Positions 12,870 to 25,412 of a stretch of 64,000 nt of DNA are shown here, in pieces. The notes beneath the pieces were generated by a model. It saw only the letters and a program-made list of their open reading frames with translations. It ran no database searches and was not told the DNA's origin. Both the position numbers and the translations under genes were made by a program. The stretch lies in assembly GCA_010015675.1 (NCBI GenBank), contig ML976980.1, forward strand, positions 1,226,362-1,290,361, written 5' to 3'. The stretch's first letter is position 1; the number at the start of each line of letters is the position of its first letter. The DNA comes from Byssothecium circinans. Its lineage: Eukaryota; Ascomycota; Dothideomycetes; Pleosporales; Massarinaceae.

Positions 12870-13789
12870 CTAGCAAGTACTAACAGCGGGGCCAGGGACA
12901 GTGTAGCTGTTGAAGTTGTTGTAAATGTTGGCAGTGTATCCGGGGTCCGTCGCCTTGACGTGTCCAGGAATCGATACACCAGAGAACGACTTGGAGCCAC
13001 CGCCGGTGACCTTGACCTGTGCACAGGCGACGTAGAACTGAGGAACTCCGCCTGGGTTGTGGATCGCAAGCTGCTCGATACGAACGAGGTACTCTCCGGC
13101 GGGCACGCAGGACGGGATGTTGACGGAGTAGGATTGCGCGAGGTTCCATGTGCCGCCGGGGAAGGCGGGTCCGATCTCCTTGATCTTGAACCAGGGAGTG
13201 GAGCCATCTGCTGTGGCAGCTGAGGCGACTTTGGTCATGTAGCTATGGAATGGTTGGTTAGTGATGGTGTTCTTGACTGTGGCTCTCGCGGTGGCAGAAA
13301 CAAGCGCACGGGCAACATCACCCTCGGTTTTGGCGAAGTGGACCGTGCGCTTATTTCCCACTTTCCAGTCACTGCGAGAGTATGGGATGGGGGAGGGAAA
13401 AGACGGCGTAATACATAGCGACCGGCCCTTGGTGATAGACGGCGATATCTGCCGTGAAAGTTAAAGAGGAACCGGCCGCAACAGATACTGTGGTCGTGGA
13501 GCCGCCGGTTCCTCCACCGACGTTACATCGGAGGTCTTTATCCGCGAGATCGGTGACGGGAGAGTTGTAATTCGTATTTGTGCGGACGTTTTGGTAGACG
13601 CCGCCTTGAACGCCGTTGGCAGTAAGCTTCTGAAAGATGTCTGTAGCTCTGTTAGTCCTGAACTTGGAGAATTTGACGGTATCATAGAAGGGGGTCTTTC
13701 AACGAGACACGGGACGACATACAGTGACCATTAGCGGCCTCAAGGAAGAGAGCGCTCGCAAGAGCAACGGTAGAGAAGAATGACTTCAT
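12870..13789 (-). CDS. Secreted lytic polysaccharide monooxygenase, family AA9 (former GH61)
   Basis: Three exons (13789-13723, 13640-13415, 13242-12870) encode 221 residues. A signal peptide ([21 protein letters not shown]) is followed directly by His22, the N-terminal histidine that forms the copper histidine brace. The second brace His is in YHQGPV. The conserved second-shell His is in AIHNPGG, and the Gln and axial Tyr are in QFYVAC. All active-site residues expected in AA9 are therefore present. The enzyme oxidatively cleaves cellulose or related glycans outside the cell, using copper and a reductant or H2O2. There is no cellulose-binding module or linker. The second intron is 172 bp, longer than its neighbours. 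An internal acceptor at 13371/13372 would keep the frame open and insert 43 residues just after HQGPV. I prefer the distal acceptor because it restores the conserved HQGPVAIYMTKV. Confidence 0.93.
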
Positions 13790-15076
13790 GTTTGCAAACT
13801 TGAATCGAAACGAATAAACTCTCGGCGATCAGCAAAATCGGATGTCGATCGTTGAATGGCCTACCATTCTCCCTTCTTATACTCACCACTTCACACCCCT
13901 ATACTCAGACCATCACAGACGCCCAACTCAACCCCTCGTTATTACCCACAGGTAGAATTCCTCCATCCGTCCACCCTTCTCCGAGTCCCCAGGCGAGTCC
14001 GTAGTCGCACCACACTCAAAGCTGTCAATACGCCCCACTCCTGAACGCCCTGGAAATGGATTACTGGGGTCAAGAGCCATTCGCAACCCGGGTTTGCCGT
14101 CTGCTGACCCACACTACGACGACATGAGGACGAGGCTCTTGTATAATAAGGCGGGTATTAAAGGACTGCGGAAGTATTTGCTCCAATCGAGTGTTCAAAA
14201 TTTGGTAGCAGGCTGGCGGGATAGATGGCGATCAAGCTCTTGTATATTAGCTGTGATAGATCATCCGCGGCGGTTGTTGCCGTGCGAGAGCTGGAGTCGA
14301 GGACCGACAGGCGTGGTTGGCGAGGCTTCGCTTTTTGTAAGGTTTATGGATAGAGACTTGTAAGATAGTCGATAGAGATAGCATCTCATACGTTTGCTGG
14401 TGTATAAACGTGTGTTGAATTCTGCCTTCATGTAAAACTTTGCAACCCAAGGATCGTACAAACCCAAGCGAGAAAGAGCCGACCCCAGGATCTGAAGCAT
14501 GTCGACCACATGAGATTGGAGGGCTGCATGGCTCCACGAAGCTTGAACACACAGCGCCACTCCTGTCTTAAAATGCGGGGCTCGTATCCACGCGCCGGCT
14601 AGTGGGTAATATGCAAAGGTGTCTTGGGGTTTGGGGATAGATTGATTAATATATCGGGATCCCGGTCCGTAGTACAGACTACCGCTTGAGCCTTGCCGAG
14701 TATCAGATTTTTTCTACTTGGCGGGTGAGTTTTGTGGTCATTTCAGCGGAGTGAAGACTGGATTGCAGTCGTCACCGGTGGTTATATTGTACGGCTTTCA
14801 AGGCTGCTGGGATTTCGAGATAGCATTGTCGAGTAGGGCGGGGAAGCCATGTCGAGTCTGTCCTGACTAAAGTCATGCTGAAGCGTGTATCTTCTCTATG
14901 AGAAGGTAGATATATGGTGATACCTGGTCGTGCTCGGTTGATGTGTTCTGAGTCGACTCCTCGAGCTTACCTAACACACAGATCACGTGCTATGGCGCAA
15001 TAGAGCTAAACGTTTGTACACGGTTTGATTGGATGAAGTTTCGACATTCTTCAACTTTTCCAAGCCGCGCTTATGA
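13790..15076. other. Intergenic region, divergent LPMO / acyltransferase promoters
   Basis: About 1.3 kb separates the divergently transcribed LPMO and MetX-family genes. I find no convincing coding segment. It is expected to carry both promoters. Confidence 0.45.
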
Positions 15077-16803
15077 TTGCGAATATCGTCATCATGCTTG
15101 TATCTATCTACTCTCAACTTGTTGCTGTGCAAAGCAGAGCGCATTTTGCCGACCCCAAGAATGAGTGCGCCGCGTGAACTCTTCTTGGTTGTTCGATCTT
15201 CCTTCCTACGAACACCACAAACCTCGGCCTGCATAAGACGAGCCACCCCGCAACCTCTCGCCTTTACGCGACAGCAATCAAATGTAGCAGCTCGAAGAAT
15301 ACATCAGCAGGTGCCACGGCGCGCTCAAGCTGCTTCCGCTGAGCAAGAAGCCACCTTTGAATCCACGAATCCCGCATTATCCTTCCCTTGCCTTGACGCC
15401 GTAGAATCTCGATCCGCAACCCTCTCCCGGCGCTCGCTCTCTGGCCCCGAGCCTTCATATACGTCCGGAAAGCACTTGAACTTCCACTCAAAGCAACCTA
15501 TACTCCTGGATTGGGGCGGTATATTGCCAGAGTTCAACATTGCGTACGAGACGTGGGGAAGCCTGAATAAGAATAAGAGCAATGCGATTTTGCTATATAC
15601 TGGGCTGTCGGCGTCTAGCCATGCGCATAGTACGGAATCGAATCCACAGCCTGGGTGGTGGGAAAAGTTCATTGGGCCCGGGAAGCCGGTCGATACGAAC
15701 AAATACTTCGTTATTTGCACGAATGTGATCGGAGGCTGCTATGGCTCAACCGGGCCATCTTCACGAGACCCTGCAAATGGCCAACGGTATGCGACGAGGT
15801 TCCCGATATTAACAATGGAGGATATGGTGCGCGCACAGTTCCGATTGCTAGACAATTTGGGAATTGAGAAACTGTACGCGAGTGTGGGCTCTAGTATGGG
15901 CGGCATGCAGAGTCTGGCATCTGGAGTGCTATTCCCAGGTCGTGTGGGACGGATTGTTAGTATCAGTGGTTGTGCGCGAAGCCATCCGCAGACGATTGCT
16001 ATGAGGCATATACAACGCCAGGGTAAGCACCACAGCCTCGGGGTTTTTGAGCTTTGGTACTAATAGTTCTAATAGTATTAATGACGGATCCGAACTGGAA
16101 TCGAGGATTCTACTACGACAACGTACCTCCACACGCCGGCATGAAAATGGCTCGCGAACTTGCAACAGTCACTTATCGAAGTGGACCCGAATGGGAGCAG
16201 CGATTCGGACGTCGACGCGCTGACCCTTCACGTCCTCCGGCTTTGTGCCCCGACTTCCTCATCGAGACATATCTTGACCATGCGGGTGAGAAGTGGTGTC
16301 TCCAGTACGACGCCAACAGTCTGCTATACGTCTCTAAAGCAATGGACTTGTTCGACCTTGGCCACGAGCATCGTAGTATGATCAACAAAGTGCGACACCA
16401 AAACCAAGGCAAACTACAAGCTTTCCTGGAAGGCCGCGCTCCCGAGAATGGGGACAGTCCCGATGCCTGCAGTTTAACGCTTCCCGATCAACCTTACGAG
16501 GAAAGGGAACAGCCCACAGATGAAGCATCTGTGAACACTGAAACGAGGCCGGACGAGGCTCCCGAGGACTTGGTTGCCGGCCTCAAGCCGCTCGCCAACA
16601 TACCGGCACTTGTGCTGGGTGTTGCGAGCGATAGTCTGTTCCCAGCATGGCAGCAAGAAGAAATCGCACATACGCTCAAGAGGACAGGCAACAAGAATGT
16701 GACGCATATCGAGCTTGGTAAAGATAAGAGTCTGTTCGGTCACGACACGTTCCTTCTTGACCTGGAGAATGTTGGTGGAGCCGTTAAATCATTTTTGGGT
16801 TAA
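15077..16803 (+). CDS. MetX-family serine/homoserine O-acyltransferase, probably mitochondrial Cys2/CysA-like
   Basis: Two exons (15077-16022 and 16076-16803, with a 53-bp intron) give 557 residues, or 529 if translation starts at the ATG at 15161. The alpha/beta-hydrolase acyltransferase core has the nucleophile Ser in GSSMGGMQ, the Asp in VASDSLFP and the His in LFGHDTF. The segment [10 protein letters not shown] and the ending [11 protein letters not shown] are typical of the family. An Arg/Ser-rich N-terminus without acidic residues looks like a mitochondrial presequence. The block SFPCLDAVE...[10 protein letters not shown] before the core resembles the fungal Cys2/CysA subgroup, which acylates L-serine (succinyl or acetyl) for cysteine synthesis, rather than Met2. 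This subgroup call is from motif memory; homoserine O-acetyltransferase of methionine synthesis is the alternative. An acidic insert (about residues 440-490) precedes the Asp motif. Confidence 0.85.
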
Positions 16804-17702
16804 GCTGGTGCGGCGTGGTCATACATTGATGACGCTATCAGCTGCATTGCATGTTCGGCACGTCACTTTTCTTCTATACATCATCTTTCACGTGTATTTA
16901 GCGACCTGCATTGCTCGGCGTTTCTTGCTTGGGACTGTTTGCCACTTCTGTAGGGGTTGGCTCGTATTCCGTGTGAGTGTGCAGCTCTAATCTTACTATA
17001 CCAAGCGGCCCCCGCATGAAGATTCGATCCCCATCCCAGCATTCCCTGGAATAAGGTTTCTATGCACTTTCTGAAGCTCTCAAGCCGTCCAGCATATCTG
17101 CCACGCCGTTAATCAGCCTATTCGAGAGAGAGAGACCAGGACAATCGCTTCCAACGTATTGTTCAACAACGCAAAACCCCTAAAGCTGAAGCATCGGACA
17201 TTGTGTGGATTGTCAGATCTTAGGACATCTTGGGGGACGGCTTTGCCCGATAGATTCGCGGGGATGGATCAACTTGGTTGGCCAATACCCCTACCCAACA
17301 ATCTAAATCCTTGTGCAACCGACCGGTCTTGGTAACCATTATGCTTTAATCAACTCCCTCGTGGTTGGTGGCTCTTGGCCCAAATACCTTCCCTCGTAGC
17401 GCCTAGAGCCATCAGCGACCTTGCTTTCGCACTTCGATTCTTTCGCAAGAGCTAGGCAGGGTCTTTGAAGGACTTCAATTGGCGAATGCCGGTTGAAAAG
17501 AGAAGAGAAGGGCACGTTCTTGGGATTTCGCTCGACACATCGCTCCTTCCAGTTTCGCGGCGATTTGTTTGGTTGCCACTCTAACCTATCAATAAGCACA
17601 GTCCCTGCCTGGACCCTCGTTTCTTGTCTACTCGGATTCCCCTCGACCTCATCCTTAATTCTGAAAAGAACTTGGTCGCGCGATCGAAAGATACTCGGAG
17701 CA
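16804..17702. other. Intergenic region upstream of MFS transporter
   Basis: About 900 bases lie between two same-strand genes. They hold a short GA run near 17126. The bases just upstream of 17703 remain open in the transporter frame but look like 5' leader. No gene is recognised. Confidence 0.45.
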
Positions 17703-19491
17703 ATGGCGGTATCAATCAAGTCGGAGAAGCTGGTCTATGAAGTCAATGAGAAGGAACGAGATGGTGTAAGCGGCGCATCGACCGACGACACGTCGAGCCA
17801 GGCTAGCGACGACAATCGAACGCTCTGGGAAAACGCCAAAAAGTACCGCAAGATCGTCTATGTTACATTTAGTTTGACGAGCGCTATTCTACTCTACGGA
17901 TATGATAATGTTATCGTTGCGACGGTGGCGGGTATGCCTGAGTTTCAGTGCGTATACCCACACTCTCCTCTCACTCCACCTTCTCTTTAAACGAATCGTC
18001 CAGAATGCTAACGGAGATCCCCTAGACGAGACTTCGGCTATAAAGTCAAAGGCAAATGGATCCTCCCCGCAACCTGGCTCGCAGTCTGGCTTGCCGCCTC
18101 TCCTCTCGGAGCCATGCTCGGAGCCATGCTTGGTGGCTGGGTGCAAGACCGCATCGGCCGCCGACTCTCCCTCGCCTCGTCATCTTTCCTCTCCGCCATC
18201 GGCGTCGCCGTAATGTTTGTCTCCTACATCCCCACCTCCCCCACCTCTCGCCGTGCCCTCTTCCTCGTCGGCAAACTCCTCCAAGGAATCGCCATCGGCA
18301 CCAACATCACCGCAGCGCAAACCTATCTCTCCGAGATCCTTCCGCCTGTTTTGCGAGCAAGCGGCATGGCCTTCTTCCCCGTCTTCACGTGCTTGGGACA
18401 GTTGACAGGCGCCCTGGTCATTTACGGCAGTTTGGACAAGAAGAGGGGATACGTTACGGCGTTTGGCAGCCAGTGGCCTTTCAGCTTCCTTCCCATCATC
18501 GTAGCGTTCCTCATCCCAGAGTCTCCGGCGTGGTATATCCGCAAAGGCCGCCATGACCAAGCCTTCGCAGCGCAGGCGCGACTCGAACCCCTAGCCACAG
18601 ACACAAAAGCCACGATCGAGAAACTCACCGCGGACATCAAACACGAGGAAGAAACCGCCGCCACGACCTCCCTCGCCCAATGCTTCAACAAGCAGAACCT
18701 CCGCCGCACACTCATCGTGCTATGGGTGCAATCCTTCCAGGCTATCTGGGGCCTCCCTCTGCTGTCCAAAGCGAGTTATTTCCTCCAGGTGGTGGGCATG
18801 TCTGCGGATAAGAGCATCATCTTTCTTATCATGGGCATCGTGCTGGGGCTCCTTGGGAACGGCGTGGGCATATGGATGGTTGCGAGGATCGGCAGACGGA
18901 AACTTGTCTTGTCGACGTTGTCGGTTGCTGCGGGCTTGTGGTTGAGTATGGGGATTGCGAATTGTTTTACTGCAAAGGCTGTTGTTTGGTATGTTCCCAC
19001 TCACTCTCTCTCCTTCCCGTCCCCATTCACACCAGCTGACCCCCATCATCAGGTTCTCCGCCGCCGCAATGATGGCCACAGTAACCATCTGCGGCCTGGG
19101 CGTCTGGCCCGCCGGCTACGCCATCGCCTCCGAAACCTCGTCCCTGCGCCTCCGCGCCCGCACCCAGGGTCTCGGCTGGACCGTCAACGCCTTCTCCATG
19201 GCTGTCTCGGGTATAGTGCTACCTTACATGTACAATCCCGATGCAGGGAATCTGAGAGGCAAGGTCGCGTTCGTGTTTGCGGCGACGTGCTTGGTCGGTG
19301 TGGGTGTTAGTTGGGCGGTGGTGCCCGAGATGAAGGGACGGAGTGTGGCGGAGGTGGATCGGATGTTTGAGTTGGGTGTTGCGGCTAGGGGGTTTGAGGG
19401 ATGGAGGGGCGTGGTGGATGGAGAGGTGGTAGTGGTGGAGAGTGGGAGTGAGAGGGACGGTGTTTTGGGGGGCGGGGAGGAGAAGTTGTGA
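17703..19491 (+). CDS. MFS sugar porter (hexose/alpha-glucoside transporter-like)
   Basis: Three exons (17703-17947, 18026-18988, 19053-19491) encode 548 residues with about 12 hydrophobic segments. Sugar-porter signatures are present in order: a cytoplasmic N-terminus, ILLYGYDNVIV in TM1, GGWVQDRIGRRLSL after TM2, a PESPAWYI motif closing the first half, VARIGRRKLVL in the second half, and PEMKGRSVAEVD after TM12. The lead-in FGYKVKGKWILPATW resembles the maltose/alpha-glucoside permease branch. It should import a sugar with protons across the plasma membrane; the substrate cannot be read from sequence. The gene follows the acyltransferase on the same strand and ends tail-to-tail with Ku70. 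The C-terminal tail is unusually rich in Val, Gly and Glu. Confidence 0.9.
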
Positions 19492-19708
19492 GGGGATGAG
19501 TAGGATAGGTTGATCATGTACGTTCCATTGTAACTGAAGTTACAAATTAATTTAGATCTGAGAAGTTATCGTGCCTCATAAACTTGTCGGTATAGCATCC
19601 CCTCAACGCCACACATATACTAACACATCATCCTATCTACTCCCTAACGCCATGCCATCGCTAAACCACGAGAGGGGAAAAAACCACCAACGTCCTAGGG
19701 GTATTGAT

Positions 19709-21735
19709 CTACAACCCCTTCTCCACAAGATACTCCTGCACCCTCTCCAAAAGCTCCGCCTTCTTCCCCGCCACACTCAACCCCCTCGCGCCCAAAAACG
19801 CCTTGAACACAGCAACAGTCTGCTTGCTAATCGCGCCCTTATTACTAATCTCCGCCATATCCTCATCCGTCAATCCCTCGCCGTCCTCTTCCTTCTTAAC
19901 CCTCTTCGTCGGCTTCGCTCCATCATCGTCGTCATCGCCGCCATCCTGCGCCTCAGTCTTCGGTCGCTTCTTCCCGGCCTTCGCGCGGGACGGAAGACCA
20001 GGCCGTTTGAACTTCGCGTACTCGACGCCGAACTGCTCGCCGTACTCTACAATGTACTGCCCAGCACGCTTCTCGACCTGTCGGTACCTTGGGATTGTCT
20101 TATCTTCCGCCTTCTCTGGGATCTCCTCCTCGAGGGCCATGGCTTGCAGGATGCGGTAGAACCACTGCAGATCCGGGTTCGGGTACTTGCTCGGGTCGTA
20201 GACGCCCTTGGGGAGCTGCAGTTGCTCCATGACGACGCGCATTTTATCCGTGAGCTCGGGCGTGGTGACGGGTTCCGGTGGTTGCTCGGGACAGGGACGG
20301 ATGTCGTCTGCGAAGGGGAGGGGGACGAGCCAGAGACCCGGCGGTGATGTTTGCTCGCCGTTTTCATCGTAGCGTTCCTCCCCGGGGATGATGGCGGCGA
20401 GGACGGGGGCGGCGTTCTTGCGCGCGACGAACCATGATAGTCCCATCTTGCGCGATTTGAGCAGTTTTTGTTGGAGCGCGGAGAAGACGCGCGTGGAGCC
20501 TATGAAGTCGGCTTCTGAGGGGTAGAGGAAGGTGGCTTTGCCTATGTTGGCCCAGATGGGGAGCGAGGAGAGCGGTTTGAAGCCGATGATGCGGATGATG
20601 GGTTCGCCGAAGCATTGGCGGATCTGGACGAATTCTTCGGGGGAGAAGGTGATGGTGTCACCGCCGAACTTGTAGGCTTTGCGGAGCTCGGTCTTTTCAA
20701 CTACACGGGCGGTGTCGTCGGCCATGTGGGAGGTTGAGGCGGTGACGATTTGGGGTTTTTCTCCACCGACCCAGACGTTGCAGTTCTTGGGGTGCTCTTG
20801 TCGCTTGATGAGGATGAAGCCTTTGACGCTGATGCGGAGTCCGGGACCGAGCTCCATGGGAAGGCTGAATAGTGCTCGCCGTGGGGCTGCTTTGGAGTTT
20901 ATAGAGGATAGGAGTTGCTTTAAGAGACTGATGCCGTCGCCGCTCTTCGCAACTTTCGTTGTCGACGCTATCGCTACAGGAGCATCTGGATCTGACGGGG
21001 ACGTGGGATAGACTAAATCATCGTAGAACTTCGCACGATCGAAAGAATGGTCAGGTCGTGAGATGGGAAACAGGTCGATCGTACAGCCTAGATCATACAA
21101 GTCTCGCGCGCGAGTAATAGCGGTCTCTTTATCCTGCTTGACCTGGATAGGATTGTCGTTGTCCGTCACAAGGAACAACCGTCTCGAAGAGAAGTTCGGC
21201 GCTTTGGTAGTGAATATCTGATTTGCGCAGAAGAGCACTGTTGCCATAGTTGGTGGCTCTTTGGAAGGCTTGAGAATCTTGGCTGCCTCCTCTTCGTCCT
21301 CTAGCAGATCTCGCAGCTGCTTGACGTCCTGTGCGGAAGGAACGTCGAGATCAGAGAGCAAGTAGCAGTGCTGGAATGTGTTGTCGCCATCCTTCATGTC
21401 CGTCTGTTCGGTTCCAAACAACAGTATGCCCATCATGTCCTTTGGATTCGAGATGATGCGCTGCTGCATCAATTGGTAAGCGCATTTCAGGGCTGCAGAC
21501 GCTGCAGAGTCGCGCTCGGCTTTCTTGTCTTCTGATTTTGGTGGTCGTGTTAGCATCGAGGAGCTGATGTCGATTGCGAAGAGGACAGCGTCTTTGATGG
21601 TCTTGTAGCTCTAGAGGCTGTTAGAGATGCAGAGAGAAGTCAGAAAGAAGCCGCTGCAATGCGTACGGTGTCGTCAATCTCCTCCTCCTCGTCTTCCTCC
21701 TCTTCTCCATTGCGATTCTGCCATTCGGCGGCCAT
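19709..21735 (-). CDS. KU70: Ku70 subunit of the non-homologous end-joining DNA-end-binding complex
   Basis: Two exons (21735-21667 and 21610-19709; 56-bp intron) encode 656 residues, the usual Ku70 length. Exon 1 encodes an acidic start (runs of Glu/Asp). The vWA-like domain follows (DAVLFAIDISSSML), then the Ku core with LKPLSSLPIWANIGKATFLY-like sequence typical of Ku70. The C-terminus is a SAP DNA-binding domain (ISKQTVAVFKAFLGARGLSV, ending LLERVQEYLVEKGL) after a basic KRVKKEE nuclear signal. The SAP domain separates Ku70 from Ku80. With Ku80 it forms a ring on DNA ends in the nucleus and recruits ligase IV. The gene is divergent from ferrochelatase across 383 bp. Confidence 0.95.
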
Positions 21736-22118
21736 GATGAAGGTGCACGCTATTCGAGATCGAATGTGACGGCTTTGGATAAAATCTTCTCAATTGAGTT
21801 CGTTCGTCACATCAGGAAAGAGAAAGAAGAGCGCGCATCAAAGGCGACAAGATGAAGACGTCGTGTTTGCGCGCGGGGCGTCAGGCAACAGCACGTTTGA
21901 AGCATGCCTAGCTCAGCGCGTGCTCACATGACGTCGCCTCCACCAAAGCACTTGAGAGAGCTCGATCCGCGACTCCGATCGCCGTTACGATTCACGCTCA
22001 TCGTCATTGGCCAGCGTCATTCACTTCAACTCATACGTACTCAAACCCCAACTTCTTCCCGCCATGCCCGACTGACTGTCTTTTTCACCCTTACTCTACC
22101 TCCACCGCCATAGTCACA
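21736..22118. promoter_or_regulatory. Shared divergent promoter of KU70 and ferrochelatase
   Basis: Only 383 bases separate the two start codons, so both core promoters must lie here or overlap. It includes C/T-rich stretches just before the ferrochelatase ATG, a common pattern near fungal transcription starts. No specific factor site is claimed. Confidence 0.5.
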
Positions 22119-23495
<1,377 letters not shown>

Positions 23496-23881
23496 ATGGA
23501 ACATTTGTTTTCTCTACCTTTGTAGACGGACTGGACACTTCCTGTATGAATATAGCCAGCCCTAGAATGAAAGGGAAAAGCGTGTCATTGATTGCGATAT
23601 TGAAACCGGTTCTGAATGTTTCCCTTTTCTACCGTGTTCTTTGTGCGGTGGGTATCATAATAATATCCCCAAACTCCAAAAGCAAGAAAGCAAGCGAGCG
23701 AGCAAAACAAGGCCGATGAATAATATCCAAACGAGACCAAAGCCCAGAGCTATAATACCAGGCAAGACCGCTTCCTAGCTCCAACATAGCGAGTCGGAAC
23801 TCCACAAAGTCCACCCAGACGTTTGACACCCCCGTACCATCCCACCTTTTACCCCACCTTCCCTCTTCGTCTATGAAGCGC
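23496..23881. other. Convergent 3' intergenic region
   Basis: These 386 bases lie between the stop codons of ferrochelatase and the capping enzyme. They look like two 3' untranslated ends; no gene is seen. Confidence 0.5.
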
Positions 23882-25135
23882 CTATGCCCCATTAGCCTCA
23901 CTAAACTTGCGTTTCTTCGCCTCCCTCCCCGCAAACTCCTGAGCCTGCTGCTCCCCCTTCCGCATCTTCGACACAGCATCTTTAATCCTCGCCTCGCTAC
24001 CCCTCAAATCCTGCTCTGTAACCGGGTCCTCGATACTGTCGAGCACGCTATTGACCGTCGAGATGTGATTAGCGTCCGACTTATCGTCGCGCCAGCGCGG
24101 CGTCCCATCGTCATCCTTCTTAAACTTCCACTGTCCCTCGGCGTTGCGGTAGCACTCGATGATGCGGCCGTCGAGACGCTGATTTAGCGATTTCAACATG
24201 GTCCATTCTTCGGGGGTGACGGTGAGGTCGTGCTGGAACGGACGGTAGTCGTTTTTCGAGTGGTTGACGAGGAGTTTGAAGGACGTGGGCATGGCGTCGT
24301 AGTCGGGGATTAGACCCTCTTCGCCGTCTTCTGGGTCGAAGAGCGGGAAGTCGCCCAGTCGGAGGCGGAAATCAATTGTATTCTCGTGCGGAGGTTTCCA
24401 TTTCAGGATCGCATTGTCGGTGCCGTGGACGTAGCGTGTGCCCTTGCAGGTGAAGATCAGCCCGTCGTTGCCGTGCTTGAGGTTTGGGAGCACGTTGTCG
24501 AACATGTTAGCGATGTGGTAGGGAGAGTATTGTTGTTTTTCCTTGACCCGGAAGGGCTCCGTTGGCGGGTTCGTCTTTGACCATTGCATGTATTGTATCC
24601 AAGGGTCGATGAGCTGCTGTTTCATTTTGCCTAGACGTTTGTCCAACGGCTTCGGGCACATGTTGACGTTGTCAACGGCTAGACAGTCGAAGATGTAGAA
24701 GATGAGCTGGCGGCTTCCGTCGGGATTCGTGTCTATTACGAGTTCGCCGTCTAGGATCGTGCCGAAGAGGAATTGGTCTGCGTTCCTGTAATCGGCGTGG
24801 TATGGGAATCGGATTGCGGGCATGACGTTGTAGTAGTTGTTCTTGCGGTCGATGAGGATGGTGGCGGGCTCGAAGATGCCCGTGTCGCGGAACGTGAGGT
24901 AGAGAAGACATCTTATGCCGTCTGTCTTTTCGCACATGAAATATTCGCGGGTTTGGAGCTCTTCGAGGTGGTTGCGCGCGAAGCTGACGGGTTGTGCGCC
25001 TGGGAAGCGCAGGTTGTCGCGCTGAAGTAGATTCGCGACATCTTGCTTCAGTGAGTCCACGCCGTCTTCTTGGGTGATGAGAACGCCTGGTATCGAGGGC
25101 GGCGCCGAGGATCCACCAACGTGTTGCGCGGCCAT
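23882..25135 (-). CDS. CEG1: mRNA-capping enzyme alpha subunit (GTP:RNA guanylyltransferase)
   Basis: A single exon encodes 417 residues. The nucleotidyltransferase motifs appear in order: motif I EKTDGIR, with the Lys that takes GMP covalently; motif III FGTILDGELVID; motif IV GNDGLIFTCKGTRYVHGTD; and motif V ILKWKPPHENTIDFRL. The C-terminal OB-fold segment contains GRIIECYRNAEGQWKFKKDD and the conserved WRDDKSDANH. The enzyme transfers GMP to the 5' diphosphate end of nascent RNA polymerase II transcripts in the nucleus, working with a separate triphosphatase as in other fungi. Length and motifs are normal. The tail is Lys/Arg/Glu-rich. The gene lies head-to-tail downstream of CBP3. Confidence 0.96.
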   Translation of the reverse strand: MAAQHVGGSSAPPSIPGVLITQEDGVDSLKQDVANLLQRDNLRFPGAQPVSFARNHLEELQTREYFMCEKTDGIRCLLYLTFRDTGIFEPATILIDRKNNYYNVMPAIRFPYHADYRNADQFLFGTILDGELVIDTNPDGSRQLIFYIFDCLAVDNVNMCPKPLDKRLGKMKQQLIDPWIQYMQWSKTNPPTEPFRVKEKQQYSPYHIANMFDNVLPNLKHGNDGLIFTCKGTRYVHGTDNAILKWKPPHENTIDFRLRLGDFPLFDPEDGEEGLIPDYDAMPTSFKLLVNHSKNDYRPFQHDLTVTPEEWTMLKSLNQRLDGRIIECYRNAEGQWKFKKDDDGTPRWRDDKSDANHISTVNSVLDSIEDPVTEQDLRGSEARIKDAVSKMRKGEQQAQEFAGREAKKRKFSEANGA

Positions 25136-25412
25136 TGTTGGGGTTTTCGAGGAGAAGTTGCAGGGAACAATAGTGAACTTCGAGGTGGAGTTGCCTGATG
25201 CGGTTCACGGCTTCAGGAACGCCAAGACAATACACACAGGTACGAACATGTGAAAGCACTAGATGAGTGATAATATATTATATGCTCCTTAGATACGCAC
25301 AGTATAGGAAATACGTCAGACAATAGTATCGTTATACATCGAGTTACTAAACATTTTGTACACGGTAGATGTACACATCCCAAATCCGCAACTCGCCCAA
25401 AGACTCGAACAC

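Noticed and set aside
17020..17045. A TTCGATCC word resembling a tRNA T-loop.
   Set aside because: No matching acceptor stem, D-arm or anticodon stem could be drawn around it.
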